Origin: Gnetum montanum
Taxonomy: Eukaryota; Streptophyta; Gnetopsida; Gnetales; Gnetaceae
Direction of reading: 5' to 3'
Length of the DNA: 64,000 nt
Assembly (NCBI GenBank): GCA_015680685.1
Contig: MNCI01020719.1
Span: 129,758-193,757 of the forward strand
Below are positions 21,454 to 32,179 of this stretch, piece by piece. The notes under the pieces were generated by a model. The model searched no databases. It was not told where the DNA came from and worked only from the letters and a program-made list of their open reading frames with translations. The translations under genes were made by a program, and so were the position numbers. Every line of letters starts with the position of its first letter. Within the stretch, counting starts at the first letter, position 1.

Positions 21454-24225
21454 ATGGCCCCAAAACATGCACAGCAGGAGGGTCCTATTCAAGGTAGAAC
21501 GAAATGATCTCAGAGAGGTGGAAGACAAGGCCTTGTTGGACAACATATAGAATAGGAGGTGCAATCATTCAACATCCATCAAGATGAACCTCCTACCAGA
21601 TGGTCCGGGCAGGCAGAAGGAGGAGCTGCTGCTGTGCCTGAACCGGGACAACAACTCATGTTGCCCCCGGAATGTGTTCAGGCTATCCATGAGAAGTCCA
21701 CATTCGCTACAATGATTTTGGAGTTAAACTTCAACTCTTTTGTAGAGTTTGCTCTTGAGGCTATTAGGGATCACCTTAAAGGATCTTCCTTATGGCCTGT
21801 CCTCTCTCAAAGCAGTGCCTGGTACCTAGGAGAAACGTACCAGTTCTGGCACAATAGGGAGCAAGGCACCACAGTTAATATTTGTGGTGTGACAGTTGAC
21901 TTCTCTACATAGGCCATTTTGGAAGTGTTAAATATTCTAAATTCAGGGCCCTAGGTTGCTTGATTATCCATCTGTTCAGACCTTGATGTGCGAAAGGATT
22001 GGTTAGAGAAGGCTTATGGTAGGGACAAAGCATTTGGTGAATTGACGATAGAAGAGAGAGTTTATTTCAAAATTGGAACATATCACCTCTTCCCCAAAAA
22101 GGGCTTGAAAAGAATATCCATGTATGCGGCCAGAGGATGTGCAGTGTTGATGGGAAAGGTTAACGCTAACCTACCCCATCTATATTTGACAGAGATCCTG
22201 AGGTAATTTGAAGAATAGAAGATAGGGAAGATGGTGCTGCCCTTCCCCTGTCTTATCAGAAAATTGTGCCAATGGGCTAGTATTCAGGGGTACACTAATG
22301 ATGTCCTCCGAAAAGCCTAGAATGCTTCTTATGCTAAATTGTTAAAGGAACCAGCTCCAAGGAAGAGCACTGGCAAGGAGCTGAGACTAGAACAAGAAGA
22401 ACAAGAAGAAGAACATGTGGTTGGAACTAGTCAACCTCTAGCCACAGGTCCCAGCCAACAACAAGAAGTAGGGCCTAGCACAGGTTAGGATCAGCCTCCG
22501 CTGCCGCAAGACTATAGACCCTCAATGGACCATCTTAGGGCCATCGCTAAGACGGTTAGTTGGGGAAGTTGTGATGACACAAGCCTCTTCCATGTCTTCA
22601 ATGACACCATTCAACCTACAATTTCGCTAGATCACACAAGGGGTGAAGTCTCAATTCAAACAGGAGGAGGGAAAAGTAGATGGTCACAACAAATCTCAGG
22701 AAAAGCGACATCTTTCCAAGTACAGTTAGAGACTGGTGAAGGGGCCACTATGGTGGTCATGAAACACTAGAATGTCACAGGAGCTGTAGATGTGGTCACA
22801 AACCACATCAAAGAATCCTTCAATGTACTTATTATGCCACTGGAAGATCTTAGGAGCATGGGATGCTCAAACTTTGACCGGAACCTCAATGACTCCTATG
22901 GAACATGAGGGTGCGGTTGATAGATTACTTCAAACAGGGAAAGTTTTGACATCCCTATTTAACATCCCTCAGGATGTAATAGCAATTCAATTAGACCTCA
23001 TTTCCACAAAGGGGAAATTGGTCTTAACAGAAGTAAGGGTAGAGCATGCTGAAGCTGAAGTGCAGAAACTACAAGAGCAGCTCGTGGCCTTACAAGTAGC
23101 ATAGCAAGATCCTTTGCATTTTGTTCCCGCAGACTAGTTAGAAAGCTTTAGAATCAAGTAGCTAGAAAAATTAATTGTAGAGAATAAGAAGGTGGTAGAA
23201 GAAAAGGAGATGGTTGTTTGGGATGCCTCTGTATCACAAGCATAAACCCATGTGCATCTTAAGGTACTCAAGGCATTAGAAGAAGAAAATAAGTAGTTGG
23301 TTGTAGAAAATCTTTGGTTGACCACTGTAGAGAAGCAAAAGAACATTCTTGATGAACACTTTCATCAATTACAAGGACAATTCATTCAGGTCAACTGAGA
23401 TGTGAGCTGTTTAGCTAGAGAAAATCGAACCCTCTCAATGGAGGAGGTACGCGCTATTCACCAAAAATTAGCCATTGAAATAAGTGCGTGGCAGAATGAG
23501 GCTAAATGACATGAGAAGCTGAAGGAGCACTTCTATGATTAGGTGGGAATGTACAAGAAAATCCTAGAGAAGAAGATCCATATGGCCAAGGCTCAAATGA
23601 ACAACATCAGTGCTCAGCACACTGATTGGAGGGCCATATTGGACACTTACGCCTTCGCCCACCAAGTGGAAGTTAAGAACCAGGACCTGTAGATCCAAGA
23701 CTTGATAGAATACATGGAGTTGGCAAACCTTAGATATGCCAACCTTGTCATGTTAATAGTAGGGCACCCGAGAATAGAGCTTGAGCAACAAGTAGCTTCC
23801 ACCCATATCAAATATGAAGTAGAATTTGCAGAACATAAGAAGTTGGTAGAAAAATTAGATGTTGCAAATTCTGAACTTGAGGTGGTAAAAGCTAGCTACC
23901 AAGGACAAAAAGATGTTGCAACTGACTTAGCTCAATGGCTAGTAGACCTTCACAAATACAAGAACAAATCTAAAGCCTATGAAAGGAACGACGGGTGTTC
24001 GCAGCGTGGTATGTCAAAGCCAATCAGATGTTCCCACAACTACCTTATCTGTGGGAAGTGTCGACTTCATCAAACATTGAAACATTAGCATGGATGGCAC
24101 AAGATCCTCAGACTGAAGAGGAGAAGCTCCAGGCCATACTTCAGTGCAATCAACCTTCAAAGCCTAGAGCACAAGACAAAGGGAAGGCACCAATGGAGGA
24201 GCCGCCACCACTAGAAACTACATGA
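21454..24225 (+). pseudogene. 3' ORF of the composite's right half (about 924 codons)
   Basis: ATG at 21454 (MAPKHAQQEGP) and TGA at 24223-24225 after EEPPPLETT. The N-terminal basic region is followed by the conserved central domain: SAWYLGETYQFWHNREQGT (about 21815-21875) and EERVYFKIGTYHLFPKKGLK...AVLMGKVNANLPHLYLTEILR (22050-22203). A Glu/Gln-rich linker (22370-22500) and long E/K/L/Q coiled-coil stretches follow (22960-23400, 23440-24000). Around 20 in-frame TAG/TGA stops replace CAG, TGG or CGA. Apart from a few frameshifts it is nearly full length, the best template for reconstructing family features. Function unknown. Confidence 0.78.
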
Positions 24226-24348
24226 TTTCCACATTTTTCTAGTTGTAGTTGTATATATTTTGTGTGTTGTGTTTTCTTCCCACACTGCGGCACCATTCCA
24301 TTTTGTTTCAGTTAATAATGCCATACCTATCCATTGTGTAATCACTGN
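24226..24348 (+). other. 3' end of the internal region and a sequence gap at N 24348
   Basis: Text ATGCCATACCTATCCATTGTGTAATCACTG matches the bases next to the PPT in A and G. It then hits N and resumes inside U3 of the LTR. The polypurine tract and the first bases of the LTR, about 60 bp, are therefore missing from the assembly rather than from biology, as far as can be judged. Confidence 0.65.
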
Positions 24349-25156
24349 TGCGATATCACGTCCATCACGATATCGCATCCCTCGTGATATTATGTATGTG
24401 ATATCGCAGTGTACCGCAATGTCTATAAATAAGAAGTAGCTCTCCCTTATTTTGGCATTAGGAGTTAGGAGTAGCGAAGCTCTGGTAGTTTGATCCCTCT
24501 AGAGATAGATTATTTTTCCTGTGTCTGCCCGCAGTGTGGTGAATGTAATTGTATGGCATCCTTTATTCGAGTGTGACGTACTTGGACACGCACATGATCG
24601 ACAATAAAGATCAAGATTACTTCATCATTGCAAGTTCACTTTGTTGTTTATTTATTTAATTAATTATTATTTACTACTTTCTTAATTAGTCTCTCTTACC
24701 CTTATCTCCTAGAACGTGGAATGAGTACGACTTGATTACAAGCATTTAAGTGTGATTACTTGGTAGCCCAGTGGCATACCTGGGATCTGCACTTAGTAAT
24801 CCCAGTGGTAGTCATGAACAAAGTCCAAGATGTGTACGGATGATCAAGGAACAGATGCTCATCGCACTTAGGCTAGATTAGATTCTCTTATCCTTTTCTC
24901 TCCTAGCTTATCTTAGTTAATATTATCTTCCATTGCTTCAGGAGTAGCATTAGATTAGCAACACATCATACACCTCACTTTGGACTAAACCATATGTGAC
25001 AAATATAATACTAGTCTAGGTGGGAAGAAAACAAACTACGACCTAAGGATAACTGTCTAGGTGCCATAACTAGTCCGTCTGCAGAGTTCGACCAGATCAC
25101 GCGTGAGAATGCTTGTATTCATATGGTTGAGTGTAGGGGTACCTTGTCACTCATCA
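24349..25156 (+). repeat. Right LTR of the composite, + orientation (808 bp seen)
   Basis: It starts within U3 palindromes (CGATATCACG...GATATCGCATCC, 24351-24412). TATA box 24424-24431; AATAAA at 24604-24609. U5 has GGTAGCCCAG and AGTAATCCCAG repeats (24762-24810). It ends GTACCTTGTCACTCATCA at 25156, abutting CTATA. It belongs to the same LTR subfamily as 14930-15719 and 20184-20951, but in opposite orientation. Confidence 0.92.
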
Positions 25157-25161
25157 CTATA

Positions 25162-25737
25162 CTAATGCTACTCTAGGGTGTAATGGAAAATAATATTATC
25201 TAAGCTAAGAGGGAGAGGGTGAGAGAGAATCTAAGCTAGCCTAAGTGCGATGAGCATCCATTCCTCGATCACCCATACACATCTTGGACTTCATGCATGA
25301 CTACCATTGGGATTACCAAGCATAGATCCTAGGTACGCTACTAGGTTACCAAGTAGTCACACTTAAATGCTCGTAATCAAGTCGTACTCATTCAGCATTT
25401 AATAGGAGTTTAGGATGAAGAGATATTAACTATGAAAGCAGTAAATAACAATTAAATAAATAATTAAACCAAGTAAATGCAACAATGATGAAGTAATCTC
25501 GATCTTTATTTTCAGTCATGTGCGTGTCCAAGTATGTCACACTCGAATAAGGATGCCATACAATTATAATCACCACACTGTGGGCATGTATTGGGAGAGA
25601 AGGATTAAGAGAAGAACTACTAAAACTTAGAACTAAAAAACTCATTATCAGATTTGTCTACCTCTTATTTATAGATGAGGAGATAGGTTGCGATCTCGTG
25701 TATGCGAGATTGCGGCCAACAAAATGATAACTCATCA
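25162..25737 (-). repeat. 5' LTR of element A, R-U3 part (split)
   Basis: Resumes the A 5' LTR after the composite. AATAAA on the - strand near 25508; TATA box 25673-25666. U3 has a GATCTCGTGTATGCGAGATTG inverted motif (25692-25712, a decayed GATATCGC pair). It ends ACTCATCA at 25737, followed by the CCATT duplication. Confidence 0.9.
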
Positions 25738-25742
25738 CCATT

Positions 25743-27103
25743 GATGATATATCATAGTTATTCCTATTAAGAGAATTTGTGTCCTAGGCATCTATACAAT
25801 AAAGAGTAATACCTACTCATTAATACATCAAGAAATTCATGTGTCCTCTATTTCCATCCTTGGATCTATTTTTTTAAAATTGACACACTAGAATAAGTTT
25901 GATGTTTTTCATTAAAAATTTCTAGCATGGTAACCTATCTTTGAATTGATTCCAATTCTAAGATCCTATACCAACTCTTTACTTTCTTTATGAGTGTCCT
26001 GGGAAACAACTTTAATTTCAACCAATAGTTCTCAATGTTTTGTAGAACACATGCATTGTGAAATAATTGGAGATGGTGTTGTCAATCTACATTATAATTG
26101 CCTTTAAATTTTGGAATATTATTTATGTCAAGTCACTTGATGCAACTGTTCGTTAAATACCTAGTAGGAATATACACATCTTCCTTAATGTTAATCATAT
26201 TGTAAGTGGCTAATAGGGATTCTTCATAGTCTTTGGGTTATTAAGCTCTATAATGGTGGTAACCCCTCTAATGTTGATAATGCTCTCTTCTTTTATGTTT
26301 GATCCTTGTTTCTTTTTCTTCATGATTATCTTCTTCTTCAGTAGGATGTCTTCTTCTATTTGCATATCTTCCATGATCTCTCCTTCTTTCCCCATCATGA
26401 TCCCTTAGTCTTCATTTTCTCTTGTCAAAATTTGTTGATTGATGATAGGAAGAAGATGTAGGAGTTAGAGAATGATATTGGCTAGTATCCCTTTTGTGAC
26501 TTCTTGATTCATCCCTTCTGGATCCATCGAAGGTCTTAGGACTTGAATTCCTCATAAGTCTTTCATAGATTTCTATAAGAGCTAAATGCTGCTTTATTTT
26601 CATGGTATCTTCAATGTGAATTATTAGTGTCTATGAATGAGATTCACGAGTTTGATAAAATGTTTTGGCTTAGAATGAAGTGTCTTCTTTTGCTTCTAGG
26701 CCAATTGTCTATGATGCCTTCTTTACTTTATCCTATTTGTATCTTGCCTACATAATGGAATCCTTCTTACTTGAGCCTCCATTGGCTAATATGACCTAGT
26801 TAGGTTTTTAGTGACTTAATATCCTTTTTGCACATGGACAAGATTTGATCTCATAAGGGCTACATGAAGGATTGATGATGTTGAACATTCAGGTGGAAAG
26901 AGAATGTTGGCTTGTAAGTCTCTTCATCTAAGTTCTTTATCTTGGTTGAAAAGGAACGTAAAATCATAATAATAAGGATCAGTATGAGCATATGAAATTT
27001 TGGTTTACATCGGTGCACTCTAATCTTCTTCATTGTAATCTGTGTTATGAATTTCATTAAGATCAATAATAGGTGGATATCTTAATTTAGTTGTAGAAGC
27101 CAT
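25743..27103 (-). pseudogene. gag: 5' part of the gag gene of element F
   Basis: Start ATG at 27103 (MASTTKLRYPPIIDLNE). The N-terminus resembles C in layout (tyrosine/acidic-rich, F-FNQD near 26930-26900) rather than the MPLLQD type of A, B and G. Next come a Ser/Arg-rich segment (26600-26400), a K/E-rich stretch (26398-26210) and, from 26140 down to 25860, the Gag core (LFHNACVLQNIENYW, a WYRILE-like stretch). Many stops and frameshifts. It continues at 6049 after element A is removed. Confidence 0.7.
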
Positions 27104-27228
27104 TTTAGTTTATCTGACACTTAAGTGTTTGTATGTTTTAAAAAATTCCTCTAAGTATGAAATATGTACTTTGTGATACTTGATACAACAAAATTTGTAA
27201 AATCAACTAACTACTAAACATTAACACA

Positions 27229-27246
27229 TCCCTCACAACGGTACTA
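27229..27246 (-). promoter_or_regulatory. Primer-binding site of element F
   Basis: The - strand reads TAGTACCGTTGTGAGGGA, a decayed tRNA-Asp complement, one base from the LTR. Confidence 0.7.
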
Positions 27247-27247
27247 A

Positions 27248-28098
27248 TGATGAGCAGTTGGGATTCCAACACTTAACCACATAAATCATAAGTATTCATG
27301 GATGAACAAATCTTTATCCACGAATGAATAATGTAAATATACTAGTAAGTTGAGGTTAAGTTCATGATGGTTGTCTTCCCACTTAGAGTTAGTGAAGTGC
27401 AAATTGTATAGTTTAATTCTTAGTGAGGTATATGATAACTAATGTTGACTAGCCCTTAATAAGACTAAGTATAAACATAGTAAAAGTGGATGTAAATTCT
27501 GTTTCTATGTACAATAAGAATGCAAAACTATGCTATCCTATGGTGATAAGCATCTGTTCTTAGTTTTCCATACATGTCATGGGCTGATGTAATTATTACT
27601 AGAATTACCAAGTAACTTCACTACTGAATGAATTAAGCAAAGCTACTATTGGATAACCAAACAATTACACTTTATGCTCAAAACTAGTTGTACTTATTTT
27701 GCCTTACTAATAGACATTAGAATAGTAAATGGCTTAGGAAATATAAATGACTAAATAAAAATAAACATTATGGAAAAGTAAAACTATGCTATAATGATGA
27801 AAAAAAATCTTGATCTTTATTTCTATTCATGAATTATGTATAGGAACAATCCACTTGAATAAAGATTCTATATAACTGTAATTTACCACATTGTGATTAT
27901 TCACTCTAACTCTAAATTTATGAAAACAATTTGCAAAAATTTTCCTAAGGGTGGGAAAAAACTTGTTCTTTCAATGCAATGATGGGTTGGTATTTATAGG
28001 CATGACCATAGCCCACTACATTGTATCTACAATGATGTATGTAAGGCTATAATATTGTAACTATGATATCGTAGACAATGATAATTCTCATTTTATCA
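27248..28098 (-). repeat. 5' LTR of element F (851 bp)
   Basis: U5 end TGATGAGCAG at the left, U3 end TTTTATCA at the right. AATAAAGAT near 27815-27823 on the - strand; TATA-like TATTTATAGG at 27991-28000. U3 keeps one recognisable GATATCGTAG motif (28065-28074) among decayed ones. The candidate target duplication on this side is CCAAA (28099-28103); its partner is off-window. Confidence 0.82.
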
Positions 28099-28103
28099 CC
28101 AAA

Positions 28104-31100
28104 CTTACAAATTATTGAATGAAAAACCTCAATGTTCTTGTATATCATTGAATAAAAAATTTGAATTGATTTTAAAATCAAAAACTCATAAAATCTTGAA
28201 ATGATTTTTTTAAAAAAAAATGCAAAACATACTTGAATTTGATATAAAAAGTGCCAATTTATAATTAAGTAAATAAAAACTATTCATGGATGATAGATGC
28301 AGTGATATATAATTAAATCAAAAATCCTAATTTGAAGAAACAATGAATTTATAAAAATCCTAAATCATATTTTTTGAAATTCCTAAAATTGCAAAATTAA
28401 GTTTCTAAAAAATTTCATAGCATACTCAAATAAAATTCATAAGAAGCTCTCGTATACAGTATCGGATAATTACAATAAATGATAAAAAAACAAGTTTTGA
28501 TGCTTTATATATTAAGGTGTTGGAACTCTAAAATAGTTAATATAGGTATATCCTAAGATATATAGTCTAAATAGAACTTTATAACTTAGCATTGCCTACT
28601 AGAATTGAACACATGACTTAGAAATTTCAAATGAAGAATCTAACTACTAGGCTAATAAGTTTGTGGATGGATGTGCATATACAATTGTTAATAATATTAT
28701 GTATTCATGGGGTATAGTGCAAAGGGAATTTTTAGTTTTTTGTTATCTCAGAGTAAGAGGATTTGAAAGTTGAGAAGATCACTTTTTTTCATTAATTTTT
28801 TTATTCACTAGTGTTAAGCTTAAGGTTGTCAAAAAGGTTAGTTTTGAATAGGAAATGCATCTTGGTCATAGATTAAGGATGTGGAAGAAGGTTTTAGGGA
28901 AAAAAATGTTATTTGAGTATATGTATATAGCCCATATAATGAATAGTTATTAGGTGACTTCACACCCTAAATAGTTAATTTTCATGTGTGAATGATTGTA
29001 GGTTTAAGACTGTACAAAAATATTTGCTAGAGTAAAAATTTCCTTTTAACAATGGAGGTATTAGGATATAGCCGTTTGGATAGTTCTTAGGTTAGTTATG
29101 GGGGACAAGGGTGGGATGGGTAGAATGAAGAGGGATGAATACTTCATATGGAAATTATAATATATATTAAGTTAGGTTATTTTTTGCTTGTTTTATGTGT
29201 AACATATCTAAATACTCAATAGTAGAAGCTATTGTAGAATAGTGCATGTACAAATTACACTATTTCTTTAATTTTTAGGCTTTTTATTATTTATGTTTGG
29301 AAGTGATATCTCTCAAAAATAAATAAAAGGAGATAACTGTTTAGTGGAGGTGGTGGGGAAGTAGGCAATGTATATAGAAATTACAATATATAATATATGT
29401 TTCTTGAGGAGGGCACATCATGTGTAAGGGCATGTATGCATGTGTGCATTGAGTGGGGGAGGAAGGAGAAGAGGGGGAATGTATTTCAACTAATGCATAG
29501 TTGACATTATCCTAAATGAACAAATGTACTTGAAGAATCTAAAGTAAAAGAATAAGTCAAGAAAATTTTTTATAGATAGGGTGGTAACATTGAAGCAAAA
29601 ATGTAAACAAGTGAAGCATGCCTATTCATTGAAGTTAGCCTTTGTACAATTCTTTGTTGGTCAAGATTTCTTAATAGCACGTTCTACAAACTTGAACATA
29701 GACAATGCCTATGATAGTATAAGTTTACAATATTTTATCATCTTCATTCAACATTATCAAAGGCATATAATTATTGAATATACTCATTTAAAAATAATTT
29801 TAATGTTATAGATATTCAATTGATGATTTTATGTTCATGAGCTTAATTGAAAATGCTGAGTTCACTAAAGAAGAACTACAATTGAAGCCACCTATTCAAT
29901 CAATGTTGCATTAACATCTAAAGTCTATTGATGTTGAAAACATATTAGGTTTCCTTATTAAGATACTTAAAGATTTCTATTGTTACATGTAAAATCCAAA
30001 ATGTGCATCTTACATTACAAAAATACGAGAAGAAATTCTCCTTCATGGAGAAATTAATTATTTGTTATATTATTGATTTTGAAAATATTATAGTGAAAAA
30101 TGCATTTTCATTTTTTAAAAGTTTATTTGAATTTTTTTAAAGAACAAACACTATGTTCTCAAGCATCATTATTGATATAAATGTGAAGAACTATCATCTA
30201 TTTAAAGTTTCTAATAATGAATTTAAAGACTATATTTACAATAAAATTTCCTTTAAATATTGTAACAATTACCATCCTAAAAAAAAATATGTATGTTTTG
30301 ATTTATCGTTTCTTCACAACAATAGAAATAATTGATGTACCAAAAGCTTTTAAAAATAGTAAGTGTGATGTTAAATAGAAGCATTTGGTTGATTTTGAAT
30401 TCATCAAGGATATTCTTATTACCATTGTAGTTCTAGAAGATGTTAACTATAACACATGAAAATTGGTGAACTTCTCAAGCAGGTTTATTAACTCCATTTT
30501 ACTTAAGAATGAGATAATTATCAATGATATTTCTTTCATTATGTCCTTATTTTGATGCAGTAATCTACTAGGGGCTTTACATGCATACAATGACATACAA
30601 TAACATAGAATGAAATTAGTATCATATATTTACATGATAATGATTTATGGTATTTTTTATGGATTATAATAAGTGTGAAATTAAATTCAATGGGTAAAGA
30701 ATCATTCTATTTGAAATGGGCATAGGAGGAATATAAGCATATCTTAGAAATCATAGATGCTTATAAAGATATCATAATAAGATAGAAGAATAGGTCAACT
30801 GATAAGATATGTGAAGCTATGAAATTGGAAACACATAATTATTTTATTGCTTTTATATGTTAAAGTTTTTTTTTATGTTATTGATGCATCTTCTATAACA
30901 AGAAATCTTATAATAGAAGGATGAAGAAGATCACAAGGTGGAAGAAAATAAAACAACAAGATGAGGCTGCTAGATAAGTAATATTTAAAAGACCTCATCT
31001 TCATTAATTACAATATCTTAAGTAAATGTATTTAGTTTATTTATTTATTATAAAAACATTAGGATGTAAAAGGAAAGAATATTGAATTAGAGATACATGA

Positions 31101-31135
31101 TAAATAATCTTAGAGTACTCATAGTGAAAGTAATG
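28104..31135. other. Old AT-rich sequence between elements F and G
   Basis: No recognisable gene. The longest open frame (29581-29811, +, 76 aa) has no family I know and composition typical of noncoding AT-rich DNA. It contains one SINE copy (28513-28665), a purine-rich GGGGGAGGAAGGAGAAGAGGGGG patch (29455-29478), and homopolymer T runs. It may be the pre-insertion host sequence that continues at 40330-41237 on the far side of G. Confidence 0.5.
28513..28665 (-). mobile_element. tRNA-derived SINE-like element, copy 1
   Basis: The - strand begins with a tRNA-like head: box A-like TTAGCCTAGTAGTTAGA (about 28657-28641) and box B-like GTGTTCAATTCTAG (about 28610-28597). A shared tail follows, TAGTAGGCAATGCTAAGTTA then AAGTTCTATTTAGACTATA. 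The same head-plus-tail order recurs at 56690-56822 and 59515-59640. That dispersed recurrence with both Pol III box positions supports a SINE rather than a tRNA pseudogene. Confidence 0.65.
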
Positions 31136-31140
31136 ATGAT

Positions 31141-31991
31141 TGATGAGTGGCAAGGTATTCCTATCCTCAATCATACAAATACAAGTGTGTATGCACAATC
31201 CGGTCGAACTTTGCAGATGGACTAATTGGGGCACCTAGATAGTTACATGTTGATCATAGTTCACTGTCTGCCCACCTGGATTGGTATTTTCTTTATCACG
31301 TATGGTTTAGTGTAAAGTGAGGTGTATGATGTGGTCTCTAATACTACGCTACTCCTACAGATAGTTGAAAATAATCTTGATTAAACTCATAAGCAATTGA
31401 AAACAAAGTCTAAACTAGCCTAAGTGCGATGAGCATCCATCCTTAATCATCCATATGCATCTTGGACTTCGTGTACTACTTCTAGGATTACCAAGTGCAC
31501 ATTACTCGAAGCACTACTAGAGACACTACTGGGTTACCAAGTAGTTACACTTAAAATGTTTGTGATTGAGATGTACTCATTCTGCATGTAATAATAGAAA
31601 TAGTAAATGACAATAAGAGAAATATTAACTAAGAAAACAATAGATGATAATCAATAATTAAATAATTAAAAGCTAAGTGAATGATGCAATGATGGAGTAA
31701 TCTTGATCTTTATTGTCAATTGTGTGCGTGTCCAAGTACGTCACACTCGAACAAAGGTTTCATACAATTACAATCATCACACTGTGGGCATGAACTAGGG
31801 AAGGAACTAAAAACTAACAAAAAGACTCTACCCTAAGACTTATCAACTGAACTTCTTCTTATGTGCTTGAATGCTATATTTATAGGCCTACACAGGAATC
31901 ATGATGTAATCAATATCATTATCCAGGCTATGATATCATGTATCCAATATCAAGGATTCAATATCGGGGCCTCACAAACCATGATTTATCA
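31141..31991 (-). repeat. 3' LTR of element G (851 bp)
   Basis: U5 end at the left; U3 end GATTTATCA at 31991, then the polypurine complement TACCTCCACAACT (31992-32004). TATA box 31884-31877. GATATC-type motifs at 31911-31970. GGATTACCAAG and GGGTTACCAAG repeats at 31473-31545. Confidence 0.92.
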
Positions 31992-32179
31992 TACCTCCAC
32001 AACTAAATAACAACTTGTCCTCAAGTCAAATAATCAAAATGAGAATGAGTTCCTTTGATTACATAGTGGATAGGTATGGGATTATTGACTAACTATGAAT
32101 TACTTTATGCTACAGCATGGAATTAAACAAACAAAATTGGGACACAAACAAAGAATACAAAAGACAAAATTGTTGAAAC

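Larger units (their letters stand above)
14930..25156. mobile_element. Composite retrotransposon insertion with inverted outer LTRs, TSD CTATA
   Basis: Flanked by perfect CTATA duplications (14925-14929 and 25157-25161) inside the A 5' LTR. From left to right it contains a - strand LTR (14930-15719), 3' ORF remnant, spacer, gag, PBS and a second - strand LTR (20184-20951), then a + strand half: internal promoter, 3' ORF and a + strand LTR (24349-25156). Both outer ends are U5 ends (left TGATGAGTAGCGAGG, right CCTTGTCACTCATCA). A normal insertion has one U3 and one U5 end. The left half is a whole element (B); the right half is a 5'-truncated relative in opposite orientation. Confidence 0.88.
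6050..25737 (-). mobile_element. Element A: pol-less gypsy element with nested insertions, TSD CCATT
   Basis: Ends TGATGAGTGG...ACTCATCA, flanked by perfect 5-bp duplications CCATT (6045-6049 and 25738-25742). On the - strand the order is 5' LTR (25737 down to 25162, then 14929 down to 14750), tRNA-Asp PBS, gag, spacer, 3' ORF, PPT and 3' LTR. A solo LTR sits in the spacer and a 10.2 kb composite splits the 5' LTR; removing both leaves about 8.6 kb. No protease, RT or integrase sequence is present, so it is non-autonomous by architecture. Confidence 0.92.
3164..28098 (-). mobile_element. Element F: old - strand host element, interrupted by E and A
   Basis: Seen in two pieces. The left piece (3164-6049) is spacer, protease region and the 3' part of gag. 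The right piece (25738-28098) is the 5' part of gag, PBS and 5' LTR. Element A, flanked by CCATT at 6045-6049 and 25738-25742, separates them. Joining the flanks restores gag text homologous to element C around 52090-52140. F's own 3' end lies beyond the E insertion, off-window. No RT or integrase appears between its protease (4366) and spacer (about 3900), so F looks like a gag-PR element. It is the most decayed element here. Confidence 0.85.

Noticed and set aside
24349-25156. Right LTR of the composite as an independent solo LTR
   Set aside because: It is preceded by its own 3' ORF and PPT-side text, and its outer end shares the CTATA duplication with the left LTR.
29581-29811. 76-aa frame as a possible host or transposase gene
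   Set aside because: No motif recognised and surrounding frames are closed; insufficient support.
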